Shown: one piece after another, positions 9,474-18,437 of the stretch
How positions within the stretch are numbered: the stretch's first letter is position 1
Layout of the letters: every line of letters starts with the position of its first letter
From: Janthinobacterium sp.
GTDB lineage: Bacteria; Pseudomonadota; Gammaproteobacteria; Burkholderiales; Chitinibacteraceae
Assembly: GCA_025360045.1 (NCBI GenBank)
Contig: JANYCY010000051.1
Location: forward strand, 1-64,000
Reading direction: 5' to 3'
Length of the DNA: 64,000 nt
The notes under the pieces: generated by a model
Databases searched by the model: none
Seen by the model: the letters and a program-made list of their open reading frames with translations, nothing else
Told to the model about the DNA's origin: nothing
Made by a program: the position numbers and the translations under genes

Positions 9474-10625
9474 CTAGCCCCCCACTGTGACAGAGGCTTC
9501 GGACTTAGCCAAAGCGGCATCGCCCGTTACCACCAGATCACCTTCTTTCAGACCTTCGAGCACTTGCACCTGCACATTATTATTCAGGCCGGTTTTGATC
9601 TGCCTATCCACCGCAATACCATCCACGCCAACGACCCGCACGGTGTAGCGTCCATCTTTGGCCTTAGCCCCTAAAGCAATGGTGGGAATACTTAAAACGC
9701 TTTTTGCATGCTCCAGCACAATCGCTACCTGCGCGGTCATATCCTGTCGCAGTGAGTGCCTTGGATTGGGCACTTCAAACAGTGCATTATAAAAAATTGC
9801 GTTATTTACTTTTTCTGGGGTCGGCTGAATCGCTCGTAGCTTGCCGTAATAGCGCTGATCCGGCTGGCCCAAGGTGGTGAAATACACCACCTGCCCAGCG
9901 TGGACTTTCATCACATCCGCCTCAGAAATCTGCGCTTTCACGGTAATCGTGTCTAAATCGGCAAGAGTTAAAAGATTAGGCGCTTGCTGGGCCGCAATCA
10001 CGGTTTGCCCCTCTAGCGTAGTAATCGCCGCCACTTCGCCATCAATCGGCGCAAGAATGCGGGTGTAGCCAAGGCGGGTTTTTGCAGAATCAAGCGTGAG
10101 CTTGGCTTTTTTGATATCGGCATCGCGCTGCGCCAAATCAGATTGCAGCGTTCTGTGCTTTAAGCTCGCATCTTCTACCGCCTGCTTGGATGTGGCGTCA
10201 CGGCTCAGCATGGCGTGCTGGCGGGCCAGCTCAATTTTGGCCTGCTCTAATTGCAGCAACGTCGATTGCCTTTGCGCAAGCAAGCCTTCCAAAGAAGCCT
10301 CGGCATTGAGCGCCTCGTTTTGCGCCAGCTCAGGATCAATCGTTGCCAGCAACTGGCCTTTTTTCACCCTGTCACCCAGCGCAACCCCCAGCTTTTGCAA
10401 CTGCCCAGAAACCTGCGCGCCCACGTCCACTTTACGAAAAGCCTGCAAAGTGCCCGTCGCCAGCACCGCGCTTTCTAAATCAGCTTTTGCCACCTTGGCG
10501 GTGGTGTACTGAGGAGGCGTTTTTGCGGGGAAAGCAATCGCCTTAATGACTAAAGCCGCGAGTAGCAATACGCTTAAAACGATGACAATTCTCGACCAAG
10601 ACCAAGGTTTAAACTTTAAAATCAT
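9474..10625 (-). CDS. macA: MacA-like periplasmic adaptor of the efflux pump
   Basis: 383 residues. A single N-terminal membrane anchor (about 13-31) is followed by a membrane-fusion-protein fold: lipoyl half-motif (about 60-100), a long alpha-hairpin (about 100-175), the second lipoyl half and beta-barrel, and a C-terminal membrane-proximal domain. It bridges MacB and the outer-membrane channel. The ATG has GGTGG about nine bases upstream. It follows the unknown membrane gene ending at 10652 by only 26 bases, so all five minus-strand genes from 11831 to 6158 may be co-transcribed. Confidence 0.94.
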   Translation of the reverse strand: MILKFKPWSWSRIVIVLSVLLLAALVIKAIAFPAKTPPQYTTAKVAKADLESAVLATGTLQAFRKVDVGAQVSGQLQKLGVALGDRVKKGQLLATIDPELAQNEALNAEASLEGLLAQRQSTLLQLEQAKIELARQHAMLSRDATSKQAVEDASLKHRTLQSDLAQRDADIKKAKLTLDSAKTRLGYTRILAPIDGEVAAITTLEGQTVIAAQQAPNLLTLADLDTITVKAQISEADVMKVHAGQVVYFTTLGQPDQRYYGKLRAIQPTPEKVNNAIFYNALFEVPNPRHSLRQDMTAQVAIVLEHAKSVLSIPTIALGAKAKDGRYTVRVVGVDGIAVDRQIKTGLNNNVQVQVLEGLKEGDLVVTGDAALAKSEASVTVGG

Positions 10626-10651
10626 TTATCAATACCACCGCAAGCTTATTT

Positions 10652-10981
10652 TTATAAAAATATATATTTACAAATTTGATATACCGGATACAAAGCTGCA
10701 AACACACAGGAAGAGATCAAAAAGTAATGCCACGAAACACTGCTTAATACAACGGGGAATCTTTCTTGTGCAAGTGACTTTATATAGGACCAATACATGG
10801 CAAACTGATAGCCAACCAACATAATAAATATATCTATACCAATTGCATCTACAAAAATCACCAACACTCTAATTTCAGGATTAGTCACCATAATTATGAC
10901 AAAGAAAATCACAAAAATCCAAGCGTGCTTTTTCCAGCTCCCTTTCTTTTTAGTAAATATTTCAAGGAGGAATGTTAGCAA
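10652..10981 (-). CDS. Small membrane protein of unknown function, TTG start
   Basis: 109 residues with about three hydrophobic segments (about 21-35, 41-62 and 85-105). The start is a TTG at 10981, one base past the stop of the preceding gene, with GGTGG about eight bases upstream; the overlapping ATG runs at once into a stop. Translation is probably coupled to the upstream gene. The DNA is distinctly AT-rich compared with macAB. No family was recognised. Confidence 0.6.
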   Translation of the reverse strand: MLTFLLEIFTKKKGSWKKHAWIFVIFFVIIMVTNPEIRVLVIFVDAIGIDIFIMLVGYQFAMYWSYIKSLAQERFPVVLSSVSWHYFLISSCVFAALYPVYQICKYIFL

Positions 10982-10982
10982 T

Positions 10983-11831
10983 TCATACCACCGTTAATTC
11001 ATCAAATGATGCTTTTAATTTCTCAGGGTCATCAACATAAATTTTAACCCCTCTCGCTACTAATTTTAAATTCGAGAATACAGACAATTTTACATTAGAT
11101 TTTTGTTTAAAAATCAGCAACAAATTGGGTTTATCCAATGGAGTTATCCCAATAAAATCTTCTTTTAAAACAACATGTTTCTTGTAAATATCATTCAATG
11201 AGTTTGATTGCAATAAATAAATACATTCAATCGCATGCAAGGGTATTTCTCCGACCACCCTAAATGCCATATGAATATGCAATATATCCTTATTTAAAAC
11301 GTGAAAACTCTCATTTACATATTTTTTATCAGAAAGCAACCAACAAAATGCATATAATGAAAAAAACACTAAAACACAGTGCAATACAAGTCGAACATCT
11401 GCATTTTCAACAAAAATATGAATCAACACAAAAGTCATCGCAACTTCAAAAAACAAACCACTAAATAGTGAGCGCTGAATCTTATTATAAAGTGGAGCGG
11501 ATGAAAACTTAAACCTCAAACCATCAATTTTTGGTAATTTAGCAGGCATACCTCTTGCCATTCGATACACACCACCATAAACATAGGCATCCAGTCGAAT
11601 AAATTGTTGTGCGATTTTAGGCAACATATTTTCAAATACAAGAATAATGCTAGTTTTTTTTGTTAATCTACTTTTATCCATTTTTGATAACACATAAATC
11701 AGCCTAAATAAAAAACAAATACATGAAATAAAAATACCTGCTGAGACGATATAATCACTCCATGGTTGAGGCATAAAAAATTTAGATGAAATAAAAAAAA
11801 TCGCAACTAGAACAGAAAGAAAAAATTTCAT
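10983..11831 (-). CDS. AT-rich membrane protein with a possible C-terminal PH-like domain
   Basis: 282 residues from the ATG at 11831, which has AGGG seven bases upstream; an ATG at 11858 adds nine residues without a ribosome site. Hydrophobic segments lie near the N-terminus (about 1-20 and 27-50) and in the middle (about 125-145 and 150-168). The soluble C-terminal half has alternating strands and ends in IYVDDPEKLKASFDEL, reminiscent of bacterial PH-like domains; this is a resemblance, not an identification. Low GC and lack of a recognised family suggest acquisition by transfer. It is likely the first gene of the transcript leading into macAB. Confidence 0.6.
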   Translation of the reverse strand: MKFFLSVLVAIFFISSKFFMPQPWSDYIVSAGIFISCICFLFRLIYVLSKMDKSRLTKKTSIILVFENMLPKIAQQFIRLDAYVYGGVYRMARGMPAKLPKIDGLRFKFSSAPLYNKIQRSLFSGLFFEVAMTFVLIHIFVENADVRLVLHCVLVFFSLYAFCWLLSDKKYVNESFHVLNKDILHIHMAFRVVGEIPLHAIECIYLLQSNSLNDIYKKHVVLKEDFIGITPLDKPNLLLIFKQKSNVKLSVFSNLKLVARGVKIYVDDPEKLKASFDELTVV

Positions 11832-11901
11832 TATCACCCTAAAATCTAGCCTAGCCATCTGGCATTATCGCATTTAACGAATTCGTATTTTCAAAAAATA
11901 C

Positions 11902-12062
11902 TAACAGTAGTTCGACATAAGTTATAAGGTATTTTTAAATGCAAAAACAAGTGTTCCCTTAGGGTGTGCAAGTGTCTTTCTTGCGCTCCGACTTCGTCGT
12001 TTCACACCCTAAGAAAAATGCAGGATTGAAAAATGTTTGATAATTTATGTCAAGGCACTTAA
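11902..12062. mobile_element. Foldback element with nested hairpin repeat, copy 1
   Basis: The ends are inverted repeats (left GTTCGACATAAGTTAT, right GATAATTTATGTCAA) and enclose a TATAGGGTGTGCAAG-type hairpin at 11959-12012. The copy at 15932-16108 has the same ends and the same nesting. There is no coding capacity, so it is a MITE-like, non-autonomous element. Confidence 0.7.
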
Positions 12063-12448
12063 GCGCAATGCAATCATTAACCAAAGGTAAAATTACCTCA
12101 ATTTATTTGTAAAACAAACCGAATGTAAGGCATTAAGGCTATTAAGGATAAATATAAGCAATACAATAAAATGGCAATATAAAACAATATGTTATCTCAA
12201 AAAAAACCACGAACAGTTCCGTTGCAAAATAACAACGAAACTTGCGTAGTACGAGTAGCTACAGATAGCAAGCAATGCATCAATATTTTTTTACCTTTCA
12301 TACCTTGCACAAGTTAAAGCAAACAAGTGACTAGACGACGCAATACCGCCATCATCAAACAATTCCCTACGAAACAGCGGTCGGCTTGTCGATTACGATT
12401 GTCTCTACGCTGATTTTTGGTGTGTTCAAATTTTAAGGTTTACTGATC
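12063..12448. other. AT-rich upstream region of the glycerate kinase gene
   Basis: No supported gene. A 43-codon frame from the ATG at 12188 has no ribosome site or recognisable product. TTAAGG about 15 bases before the ATG at 12449 may serve the kinase gene. Confidence 0.4.
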
Positions 12449-13594
12449 ATGAAAATCGTCATTGCCCCAGACTCCTACAAAGAAAGCCTCTCCGCCCTTG
12501 AAGTGGCCACACAAATTGAAGCCGGTTTCAAAGAAGTGCTGCCCAATGCGCAATATATAAAAGTGCCGGTAGCCGATGGCGGCGAAGGCACAGTTGAAGC
12601 CATGGTCGCCGCCACAGGCGGGCGGGTTATTCTGCAAACCGTCACCGGCCCGCTCGGTGAATGCGTGCCTGCATTCTTTGGCCTGTCTGGTGACGGCCAT
12701 ACGGCGATCATCGAAATGGCAGCGGCCAGCGGCTTAAGCCTTGTGCCACCTGCATTACGCACCCCCATGCTCACCACCAGCTACGGCACTGGCGAGCTGA
12801 TTCTGGCCGCACTGGACCTCGGTGCAAGGCATATTATTCTGGGCATAGGCGGCAGCGCGACGGTCGATGGCGGCGTGGGCATGATGCAGGCTTTAGGCGG
12901 GCGATTTTTAAATACGGCAGGCAAGCCGCTGGCTTTTGGTGGTGCAGATCTGGCCCAACTCGCAAAAATCGACCTCAGCACTGTCGATAAGCGAATTCAA
13001 GATTGCAAATTTGAAGTGGCTTGCGATGTAGATAATCCACTGATTGGCGAGCAAGGTGCAGCCGCCATCTTTGGCCCGCAAAAAGGCGCCACGCCTGAAA
13101 TGGTTGCCCTACTCGATGCAGGACTTACCCATTACGCCCAGCAAATCAGCCAGGATTTAGGTATTGAAGTGGCACATGCCAAAGGGGCTGGTGCGGCAGG
13201 CGGAATGGGCGCTGCGGCCCTAGCATTTTTAAATGCCAGCCTGCGCCCTGGCGTAGAAATCGTACTGGAATCGGTGCAATTTGCCGCCCTATTGCAAGGC
13301 GCAGATTTGGTCATCACCGGCGAGGGCCGCATGGACAGCCAAACCATCCACGGCAAAACGCCGATGGGCGTGGCACAAATGGCCAAGGTATTTGATATCC
13401 CAGTTATTGGCATCGCAGGCTGCCTCAGCTCCGATGTAGACGTGGTGCACCAGCATGGCATTGAAGCCGTATTCAGCGTGCTTAACCGGGCCGTATCGAT
13501 TGAAGAAGCACTCGCCCATGCCGCAGAAAATGTACGGCTCTGCGCCAGAAACATCGCCGCCACCATTAAGCTGGCACAAGGCTTGCCCAAGTAA
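12449..13594 (+). CDS. Glycerate kinase (type II, GlxK/GarK family)
   Basis: 381 residues, full length for the family. It starts [15 protein letters not shown] and contains [14 protein letters not shown] (about 41-54), [11 protein letters not shown] (about 132-142) and [10 protein letters not shown] (about 289-298), all hallmarks of this kinase fold. The enzyme phosphorylates D-glycerate to 2-phosphoglycerate, linking glyoxylate or glycolate metabolism to glycolysis. Product position and substrate range are inferred from the family. It is a single gene; the palindromic MITE immediately downstream may provide its terminator. Confidence 0.95.
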   Translation: MKIVIAPDSYKESLSALEVATQIEAGFKEVLPNAQYIKVPVADGGEGTVEAMVAATGGRVILQTVTGPLGECVPAFFGLSGDGHTAIIEMAAASGLSLVPPALRTPMLTTSYGTGELILAALDLGARHIILGIGGSATVDGGVGMMQALGGRFLNTAGKPLAFGGADLAQLAKIDLSTVDKRIQDCKFEVACDVDNPLIGEQGAAAIFGPQKGATPEMVALLDAGLTHYAQQISQDLGIEVAHAKGAGAAGGMGAAALAFLNASLRPGVEIVLESVQFAALLQGADLVITGEGRMDSQTIHGKTPMGVAQMAKVFDIPVIGIAGCLSSDVDVVHQHGIEAVFSVLNRAVSIEEALAHAAENVRLCARNIAATIKLAQGLPK

Positions 13595-13610
13595 TAACAG
13601 GCAGCAAGCT

Positions 13611-13709
13611 CATAAGTATCTACACAAGTCAGCACATTTGTTCCCCCCTTTGTAAAAGGGGGAGGCTGCAACACTGAAGTGCTGCCATCAACCTGTGTAG
13701 ATACCTATG
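13611..13709. mobile_element. 99-bp MITE with 19-bp inverted ends and 9-bp target duplication
   Basis: Left end CATAAGTATCTACACAAGT and right end ACCTGTGTAGATACCTATG are inverted repeats matching at 17 of 19 positions. CAGCAAGCT lies directly outside both ends (13602-13610 and 13710-13718), as expected of a 9-bp target-site duplication. The inside holds a CCCCCTTTGTAAAAGGGGG stem and no open frame. Confidence 0.75.
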
Positions 13710-13936
13710 CAGCAAGCTAGCTCGATTCCCATCGGGCTAGCCGCTTGAAGCGCCGTATTTTTCATGAATTCTATATTTCATGATTTGAGTTTTGCTGCAG
13801 CATATCTCTTGCCTTAGCATCAAAAAATCCAAAATCCGCACAAAAAACCCAGTTTTCACACCCACGTAAATCAGTCTGCGCTTTCAATACGCCCGCTAGC
13901 TTGTTAGCATTGCGGGTTTTACTGGCGAGAATCCCC

Positions 13937-14263
13937 ATGCCTAAGTTCTTGTTTTGGCTAGCGCTTGCAATCAGCAGCCATAGTTACGCCGCTCGCATCC
14001 TGCCCAATCAAGGCCAATTAGGCGATTTGGAAGCCGCAGCCCTGCCTGAAGTCAAAATTGATGGCAAGCTCTACCGCACAGCGCCAGGGCTTAGAATCTA
14101 CGGCAGCAATAATGCCCTGATTATGCAAAATCAAACCCCACAACAAGCCTCGATCTGGTATCAGTTCGAAGCCACATCGGGCCAGATATGGCGTATTTGG
14201 CTACTTACAAATGATGAAGTAGCCACTTTAAAAGCACGCCCGAAAGCGATCATCACAGAATAA
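13937..14263 (+). CDS. Small exported protein of unknown function
   Basis: 108 residues from the ATG at 13937, chosen because it begins a signal peptide (PKFLFWLALAISSHSYA, cleavage about residue 18) and has GGCGAGA upstream; the frame extends to 13901 without a better start. The mature part of about 90 residues has a central hydrophilic beta-rich pattern and two tryptophans near the C-terminus. No family was recognised. It stands alone between glycerate kinase and miaB. Confidence 0.6.
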   Translation: MPKFLFWLALAISSHSYAARILPNQGQLGDLEAAALPEVKIDGKLYRTAPGLRIYGSNNALIMQNQTPQQASIWYQFEATSGQIWRIWLLTNDEVATLKARPKAIITE

Positions 14264-14275
14264 CTGGCATGACTC

Positions 14276-14334
14276 GTAGGGCGAGTGAAACCCGCGAGCC
14301 ATACTGAGAAATATGCGGGTTTCACCCGCCCTAC
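14276..14334. repeat. GTAGGGCGGGTGAAACCCGC REP hairpin, copy 2
   Basis: GTAGGGCGAGTGAAACCCGC at the left faces GCGGGTTTCACCCGCCCTAC at the right across an AT-rich loop. Same family as 3500-3568. Confidence 0.85.
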
Positions 14335-14354
14335 AAGATTAAATAAGCACTAAA

Positions 14355-14509
14355 GAATACGATTCGACAATAAATTTGATGTAAAACTTAACACGCAGAG
14401 CATGTATCGATGAGCAAGAAAGTATTTATTAAAATATTTGTTGTCAGATGAACGAATACGATTCGTATCAGTGTAGTGACGTAAAACTTAACAAGCAGAG
14501 CACGCAATA
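14355..14509 (+). repeat. Decayed tandem copies of the miaB 5' end
   Basis: Segment 14381-14465 repeats 14481-14566, the miaB leader and first 19 codons, with a period of 100 bases and scattered substitutions. It has its own ATG at 14410 but lacks one base and reads [13 protein letters not shown] then stop. A third remnant, GAATACGATTCG at 14355, matches the same codons at 14454 and 14555. This appears to be an expanded and decaying tandem duplication. Confidence 0.85.
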
Positions 14510-15844
14510 ATGAGCAAGAAAGTATTTATTAAGACCTTTGGTTGCCAAATGAACGAATACGATTCGGACAAAATGGCCGACGTACTCCACGCGTCCGAAG
14601 GCTTAACGCAGACCGACAATGTAGAAGAAGCAGACGTCATTTTATTTAACACCTGTAGCGTGCGCGAAAAAGCACAGGAAAAAGTCTTCTCAGACCTTGG
14701 CCGCGTGCGAGAGCTCAAGCTTAAAAACCCGAATCTATTGATTGGTGTAGGCGGCTGTGTGGCCTCGCAAGAAGGCGCAGCCATCGTAAAACGCGCGCCC
14801 TATGTAGATATGGTGTTTGGCCCGCAAACCCTGCACCGCCTGCCTGAGCTGATTGCTCAGCGCCGCAGCAGCGGGATTTCTCAGGTGGATATTTCTTTCC
14901 CTGAGATCGAGAAATTCGACAATATGCCACCGGCGCGTGTCGAAGGTGCAACGGCCTTTGTTTCGATAATGGAAGGTTGCAGCAAGTATTGCTCGTTCTG
15001 TGTGGTGCCTTACACACGCGGCACCGAATTTAGCCGTCCGTTTGAAGAAGTACTGGCCGAAGTGGCTGGCCTTGCCGCGCAAGGTGTTAAAGAAATCACC
15101 CTGCTCGGGCAAAACGTCAACGCCTATCGCGGACCGATGGAAGACGGCGAGATTGCCGACTTTGCCACCCTGCTCGAATACGTGCACGAGATCCCCGGCA
15201 TCGAGCGCATGCGCTACACCACCAGCCATCCGCGTGAAATGACGCAGCGAATTGTGGATTGCTATCGCACCCTGCCTAAACTCGTTTCGCATCTGCATTT
15301 ACCAGTGCAAGCTGGATCGGATCGCGTACTGGTAAATATGAAACGCGGCTACACCACGCTGGAATTCAAATCACTGGTGCGTAAGCTCAAAGAAGCCCGC
15401 CCAGATATTTGCCTGAGCTCTGACTTTATTGTGGGCTTTCCAGGCGAGACCGAAGACGATTTTGAACGCACTATGAAGCTGATTAACGATGTGGGCTTTG
15501 ACGCCTCGTTCAGCTTTGTTTACAGCCGCCGCCCCGGTACACCTGCTGCCGATTTGCCAGACGATGTGCCTGAAGAGCTAAAACTCACTCGCCTAAGACG
15601 CCTGCAAACCCGTATCGACGAGCTGGCGCTAGACGTAAACAAAAACATGATCGGTACCGTGCAGCGCGTATTGGTAGAAGGCATGGCGCGTAAAAATCCT
15701 GAGCTGCAAGAGCTGGCTGGCCGCACAGACAACAACCGCATCGTCAACTTTGCCGGCAACCCACGCCTGATCAATCAGTTTGTAGAAGTGCTGATTACCG
15801 AAACCTTTCCGCATAGTCTGAAGGGCGAGATTGTGGTGAAGTAA
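14510..15844 (+). CDS. miaB: tRNA-2-methylthio-N6-dimethylallyladenosine synthase
   Basis: 444 residues, normal length. The N-terminal MTTase domain has the auxiliary-cluster cysteines C12, C49 and C83. The radical-SAM domain carries CSKYCSFC with C157, C161 and C164, and a C-terminal TRAM domain follows. MiaB adds the methylthio group at C2 of i6A37 in tRNAs reading UNN codons. The start at 14510 matches the family N-terminus ([12 protein letters not shown]); the duplicate ATG 100 bases upstream is out of frame within 13 codons. Confidence 0.97.
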   Translation: MSKKVFIKTFGCQMNEYDSDKMADVLHASEGLTQTDNVEEADVILFNTCSVREKAQEKVFSDLGRVRELKLKNPNLLIGVGGCVASQEGAAIVKRAPYVDMVFGPQTLHRLPELIAQRRSSGISQVDISFPEIEKFDNMPPARVEGATAFVSIMEGCSKYCSFCVVPYTRGTEFSRPFEEVLAEVAGLAAQGVKEITLLGQNVNAYRGPMEDGEIADFATLLEYVHEIPGIERMRYTTSHPREMTQRIVDCYRTLPKLVSHLHLPVQAGSDRVLVNMKRGYTTLEFKSLVRKLKEARPDICLSSDFIVGFPGETEDDFERTMKLINDVGFDASFSFVYSRRPGTPAADLPDDVPEELKLTRLRRLQTRIDELALDVNKNMIGTVQRVLVEGMARKNPELQELAGRTDNNRIVNFAGNPRLINQFVEVLITETFPHSLKGEIVVK

Positions 15845-15931
15845 GCCCTGCCCGCCATTTTTTCTTATTTAAAAATACGGCGGGTTTCACCCTAATCCCA
15901 TCAACTTAAGGTCAAAACATGGTTGGTTTTA

Positions 15932-16108
15932 TAAGTAGTTCGACATAAGTTATCACGTATTTTTAAAGGAAAAAATATGTGATTTTCGTAGGGTGTGCAA
16001 GTGCCTTTCTTGCGCACCAGCCCTTGGTGCGTAACGCCTACGTCGTTTTGCACCCTACGAAAAATGCATGATTTAAAAAGATTGGATAATTTATGCTTGG
16101 GTACTTAT
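15932..16108. mobile_element. Foldback element with nested hairpin repeat, copy 2
   Basis: Left end ATAAGTAGTTCGACATAAGT and right end ATTTATGCTTGGGTACTTAT are inverted. It encloses a GTAGGGTGTGCAAG hairpin at 15987-16059, and the arms continue inward (TTTTCGTAGGGTG facing CACCCTACGAAAA), so nearly the whole element is one palindrome. See copy 1 at 11902. Confidence 0.75.
15987..16059. repeat. TATAGGGTGTGCAAG-type hairpin repeat nested in the foldback element
   Basis: Bounded by CGTAGGGTGTGCAAG and TTGCACCCTACG; the middle holds TTGCGCACCAGCCC and GGTGCGTAACGCC as in the other copies. Confidence 0.8.
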
Positions 16109-16179
16109 AGGGTGTGCAAGTCGTTTTTCTTGCGCACCGCTTTCGGTGCGCAACGACTACGTCGTTGTACACCCTATAA
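16106..16179. repeat. TATAGGGTGTGCAAG hairpin repeat, copy next to the foldback element
   Basis: Near-identical to copy 1 at 124-196. The inner stem TTGCGCACC/GGTGCGCAA is perfect here. It is followed by the same tail (AAGCTTACGTTGATAGGATT) and then half of a REP (16226-16241). Confidence 0.85.
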
Positions 16180-16368
16180 ATGCCAACGCCCCCAATGCAA
16201 TAAGCTTACGTTGATAGGATTGGGTTTCACCCGCCCTACAATTGCTTGTCAGATGTTTTAAGCCGTATAAGATATAAAATTACCGCGTGTCATCAACGCG
16301 CCCGCCAAAAGTATTAGGATGTAGTCCTACAAGCCTTGCCCTAATACGCATTACCCAAGGAAAACACC

Positions 16369-16986
16369 ATGCTATCGCCAAAAGATGCTGAACTTTTTGC
16401 CGTACTAAGCGACGACGACCTCGACCTATTAGCCGATTTTCTAGAATCAGATGCAGCCCCAGAGCAAGCAATGGATTTATCTATGCTGCATGGTTTCTTA
16501 ACTGCGCAACTGATAGGCCCAGAAGGGGTCGATGCAGATAAATGGTTTGCTCAGGTTTGGGGCGAAAATGGCGAACGTCCAAAATTTGCATCTGTAGCCG
16601 AGCAAGAGAAAATCGAAGGCCTGATTCTGCGCCTGTATAACCAGCTAATGGACGAGCTGGCCGATGCTGAAAACGCATTTAGCCCGATTGTGTATGTGGA
16701 CGAAGAAAGCGGCCAAGATATCTCGCAGCAATGGTGCTACGGCTTTACGCTGGGCACATCGATGAACCCAGACGCTTGGCAAGAAATGATGGACGACGAA
16801 GAATACGCCCAGCTTGTCTACCCGATTCTGGTTTGCGCCGATGACGAAGGCCGCGCCAATCTGGAAAGCGACGGACAAGATATGGCCGAATTCGAACACG
16901 AAGTCGCCGCGTCCTTGGTCGATATCATCCCAGAAATCCGCACATTCTGGCTAGAACGCCGCGAAATGCCAAAGAATTTGCACTAA
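16369..16986 (+). CDS. YecA/YgfB family (UPF0149) protein
   Basis: 205 residues, acidic, all-helical. Residues 20-50 (LADFLESDAAPEQAMDLSML then HGFLTA) match the conserved YecA/YgfB core, and a second conserved patch WCYGFTLG lies near 124-131. The C-terminal SEC-C zinc motif of longer YecA proteins is absent. AAGGAAA precedes the ATG by about eight bases. Function in the family is poorly known. Confidence 0.85.
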   Translation: MLSPKDAELFAVLSDDDLDLLADFLESDAAPEQAMDLSMLHGFLTAQLIGPEGVDADKWFAQVWGENGERPKFASVAEQEKIEGLILRLYNQLMDELADAENAFSPIVYVDEESGQDISQQWCYGFTLGTSMNPDAWQEMMDDEEYAQLVYPILVCADDEGRANLESDGQDMAEFEHEVAASLVDIIPEIRTFWLERREMPKNLH

Positions 16987-16987
16987 C

Positions 16988-17126
16988 AAACCATAAATCT
17001 TAAAACACGGAGGGAAGGAGAACACGGAGTACCACGGAGGAAATCAATAACCATTAACTCTGCCTTGGCCTTTCTCCGTGTAACTCTGTGCTCTCTGTGT
17101 CCTCCGTGGTTCAAGGTTTGGGTTTT
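16988..17126. repeat. CACGGAG inverted-array repeat, copy 1
   Basis: The left side has several CACGGAG units (from AAACCATAAATCTTAAAACA) and the right side several CTCCGTG or CTCTGTG units ending TTCAAGGTTTGGGTTT, so the whole folds on itself. It occupies the entire gap before phoH and runs into the 5' part of the open phoH frame. Confidence 0.85.
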
Positions 17127-17156
17127 ACTTCTCGATTATTTGAAAAGAGCTCGCTT

Positions 17157-18131
17157 TTGAATAGCCAAATCATCCATTTCACGCCTGTTGATAACCGTCG
17201 CCTTGCCAATCTTTGTGGCTCTTTCGACGAAAATCTGAAGCAAATCGAAATCGCGCTCGATATCACCATCGTCAGGCGCAATGAGCAGTTTCGTGTAAGC
17301 GGCGGCGCAAAAAACTTGCAGCAGGGCATTAGCCTGCTAGAGCATTTTTATGCGATGGCTGAAGAGCCGCTTGAGCGGGATGATTTACAGCTATCGATTA
17401 TCGAGCACACGCAAAACACTGCCCCAGCTTATATCGAAGAAAACACCACGCCGCTGCGTACCAAGCGCCATGATTTGCGCGGCAGAACGCCCCGCCAAAC
17501 GATCTACATCAAAGCGATTCAAGATCACGATATTACTTTTGGCATTGGCCCCGCCGGCACAGGCAAAACCTATCTGGCCGTCGCTTGTGCCGTCGATGCA
17601 CTAGAGCGCGATCTGGTTAAACGCTTAGTCTTGGTTCGCCCAGCCGTAGAAGCAGGTGAAAAACTTGGCTTTTTACCTGGCGATTTAGTACAGAAAATCG
17701 ACCCTTATCTGCGCCCGCTTTACGACGCACTCTATGATTTAATGGGCTTTGATAAAGTCACCAAGCTGTTTGAAAAAGGTATTATCGAAGTCGCCCCGCT
17801 GGCCTTTATGCGCGGCAGAACCTTAAACAACAGCTTTATTATTCTGGACGAAGCGCAAAACAGCTCGCCAGAACAAATGATGATGTTTCTAACCCGCATC
17901 GGCTTTGGCTCTAAAGCCGTTGTCACTGGCGACCCAACGCAAATCGATCTGCCCAAGCATCAAAAATCCGGCCTGAACGACGCACAAGAAGTACTCGTCG
18001 ATATCAAAGGCATCGCCCTGCACCATTTCACCAGCGAAGACGTCGTCCGTCATCCGCTAGTGCAAAAAATCGTTAACGCCTACGCAAAGAAAACGCAAGA
18101 ACGTGAAGCGGCCAAGCGCGTAGCACGCTAA
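17157..18131 (+). CDS. ybeZ: PhoH-like ATPase (YbeZ)
   Basis: 324 residues if started at the TTG at 17157. The frame is open from a GTG at 17088, but those first codons lie in the CACGGAG repeat and do not resemble the family; homologous sequence begins at about IIHFTPVDNRRLANLCG. Walker A is GPAGTGKT (about 131-138) and Walker B is IILDEAQN. The N-terminus is KH-like, the rest a PhoH ATPase domain. YbeZ works with YbeY in 16S rRNA maturation and ribosome quality control. It is the first gene of the ybeZ-ybeY-corC-lnt cluster. The function class is certain, the start is not. Confidence 0.93.
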   Translation: MNSQIIHFTPVDNRRLANLCGSFDENLKQIEIALDITIVRRNEQFRVSGGAKNLQQGISLLEHFYAMAEEPLERDDLQLSIIEHTQNTAPAYIEENTTPLRTKRHDLRGRTPRQTIYIKAIQDHDITFGIGPAGTGKTYLAVACAVDALERDLVKRLVLVRPAVEAGEKLGFLPGDLVQKIDPYLRPLYDALYDLMGFDKVTKLFEKGIIEVAPLAFMRGRTLNNSFIILDEAQNSSPEQMMMFLTRIGFGSKAVVTGDPTQIDLPKHQKSGLNDAQEVLVDIKGIALHHFTSEDVVRHPLVQKIVNAYAKKTQEREAAKRVAR

Positions 18132-18437
18132 ACCGCTAGCCCACTCTAATGGCGCATAAGCTTGGGCGAAATAGCAAAAATTAAGTAGAAATTACAACAA
18201 TTATCTTGACACAAGCACAACAAGACAATATGGCAGGATGATTTGCTGTTAAATACAGAAGATCAAAGCAGCTTGTCAGCTTGTGGTATGTAAACAATCT
18301 GATCAATACCAACCCACCCTGACCTGGCAAGCCTTGATTCGGACCAAAATGCCGCGCTCTCGGAATCCGCTTGAGTTAAGAATAATTGCGCGCTCAAGAA
18401 TATTTAAACAAAAGCCTAACTTTGGAGAATATTTCTA
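18132..18437. promoter_or_regulatory. Spacer after phoH with a possible promoter
   Basis: TTGACA at about 18207 followed after about 17 bases by TATGGC is a weak candidate promoter for the exported-protein gene at 18438. No gene was seen in this stretch. Confidence 0.3.

Noticed and set aside
10096-10512. 138-residue frame antisense to macA
   Set aside because: Ser/Ala/Cys-rich composition typical of an antisense shadow.
13132-13674. 180-residue frame antisense to glycerate kinase
   Set aside because: It is a codon-bias shadow of a clear gene and ends within the MITE.
16988-17156. phoH start at the GTG at 17088
   Set aside because: The codons from 17088 to 17126 lie in a dispersed repeat and do not match the PhoH N-terminus.
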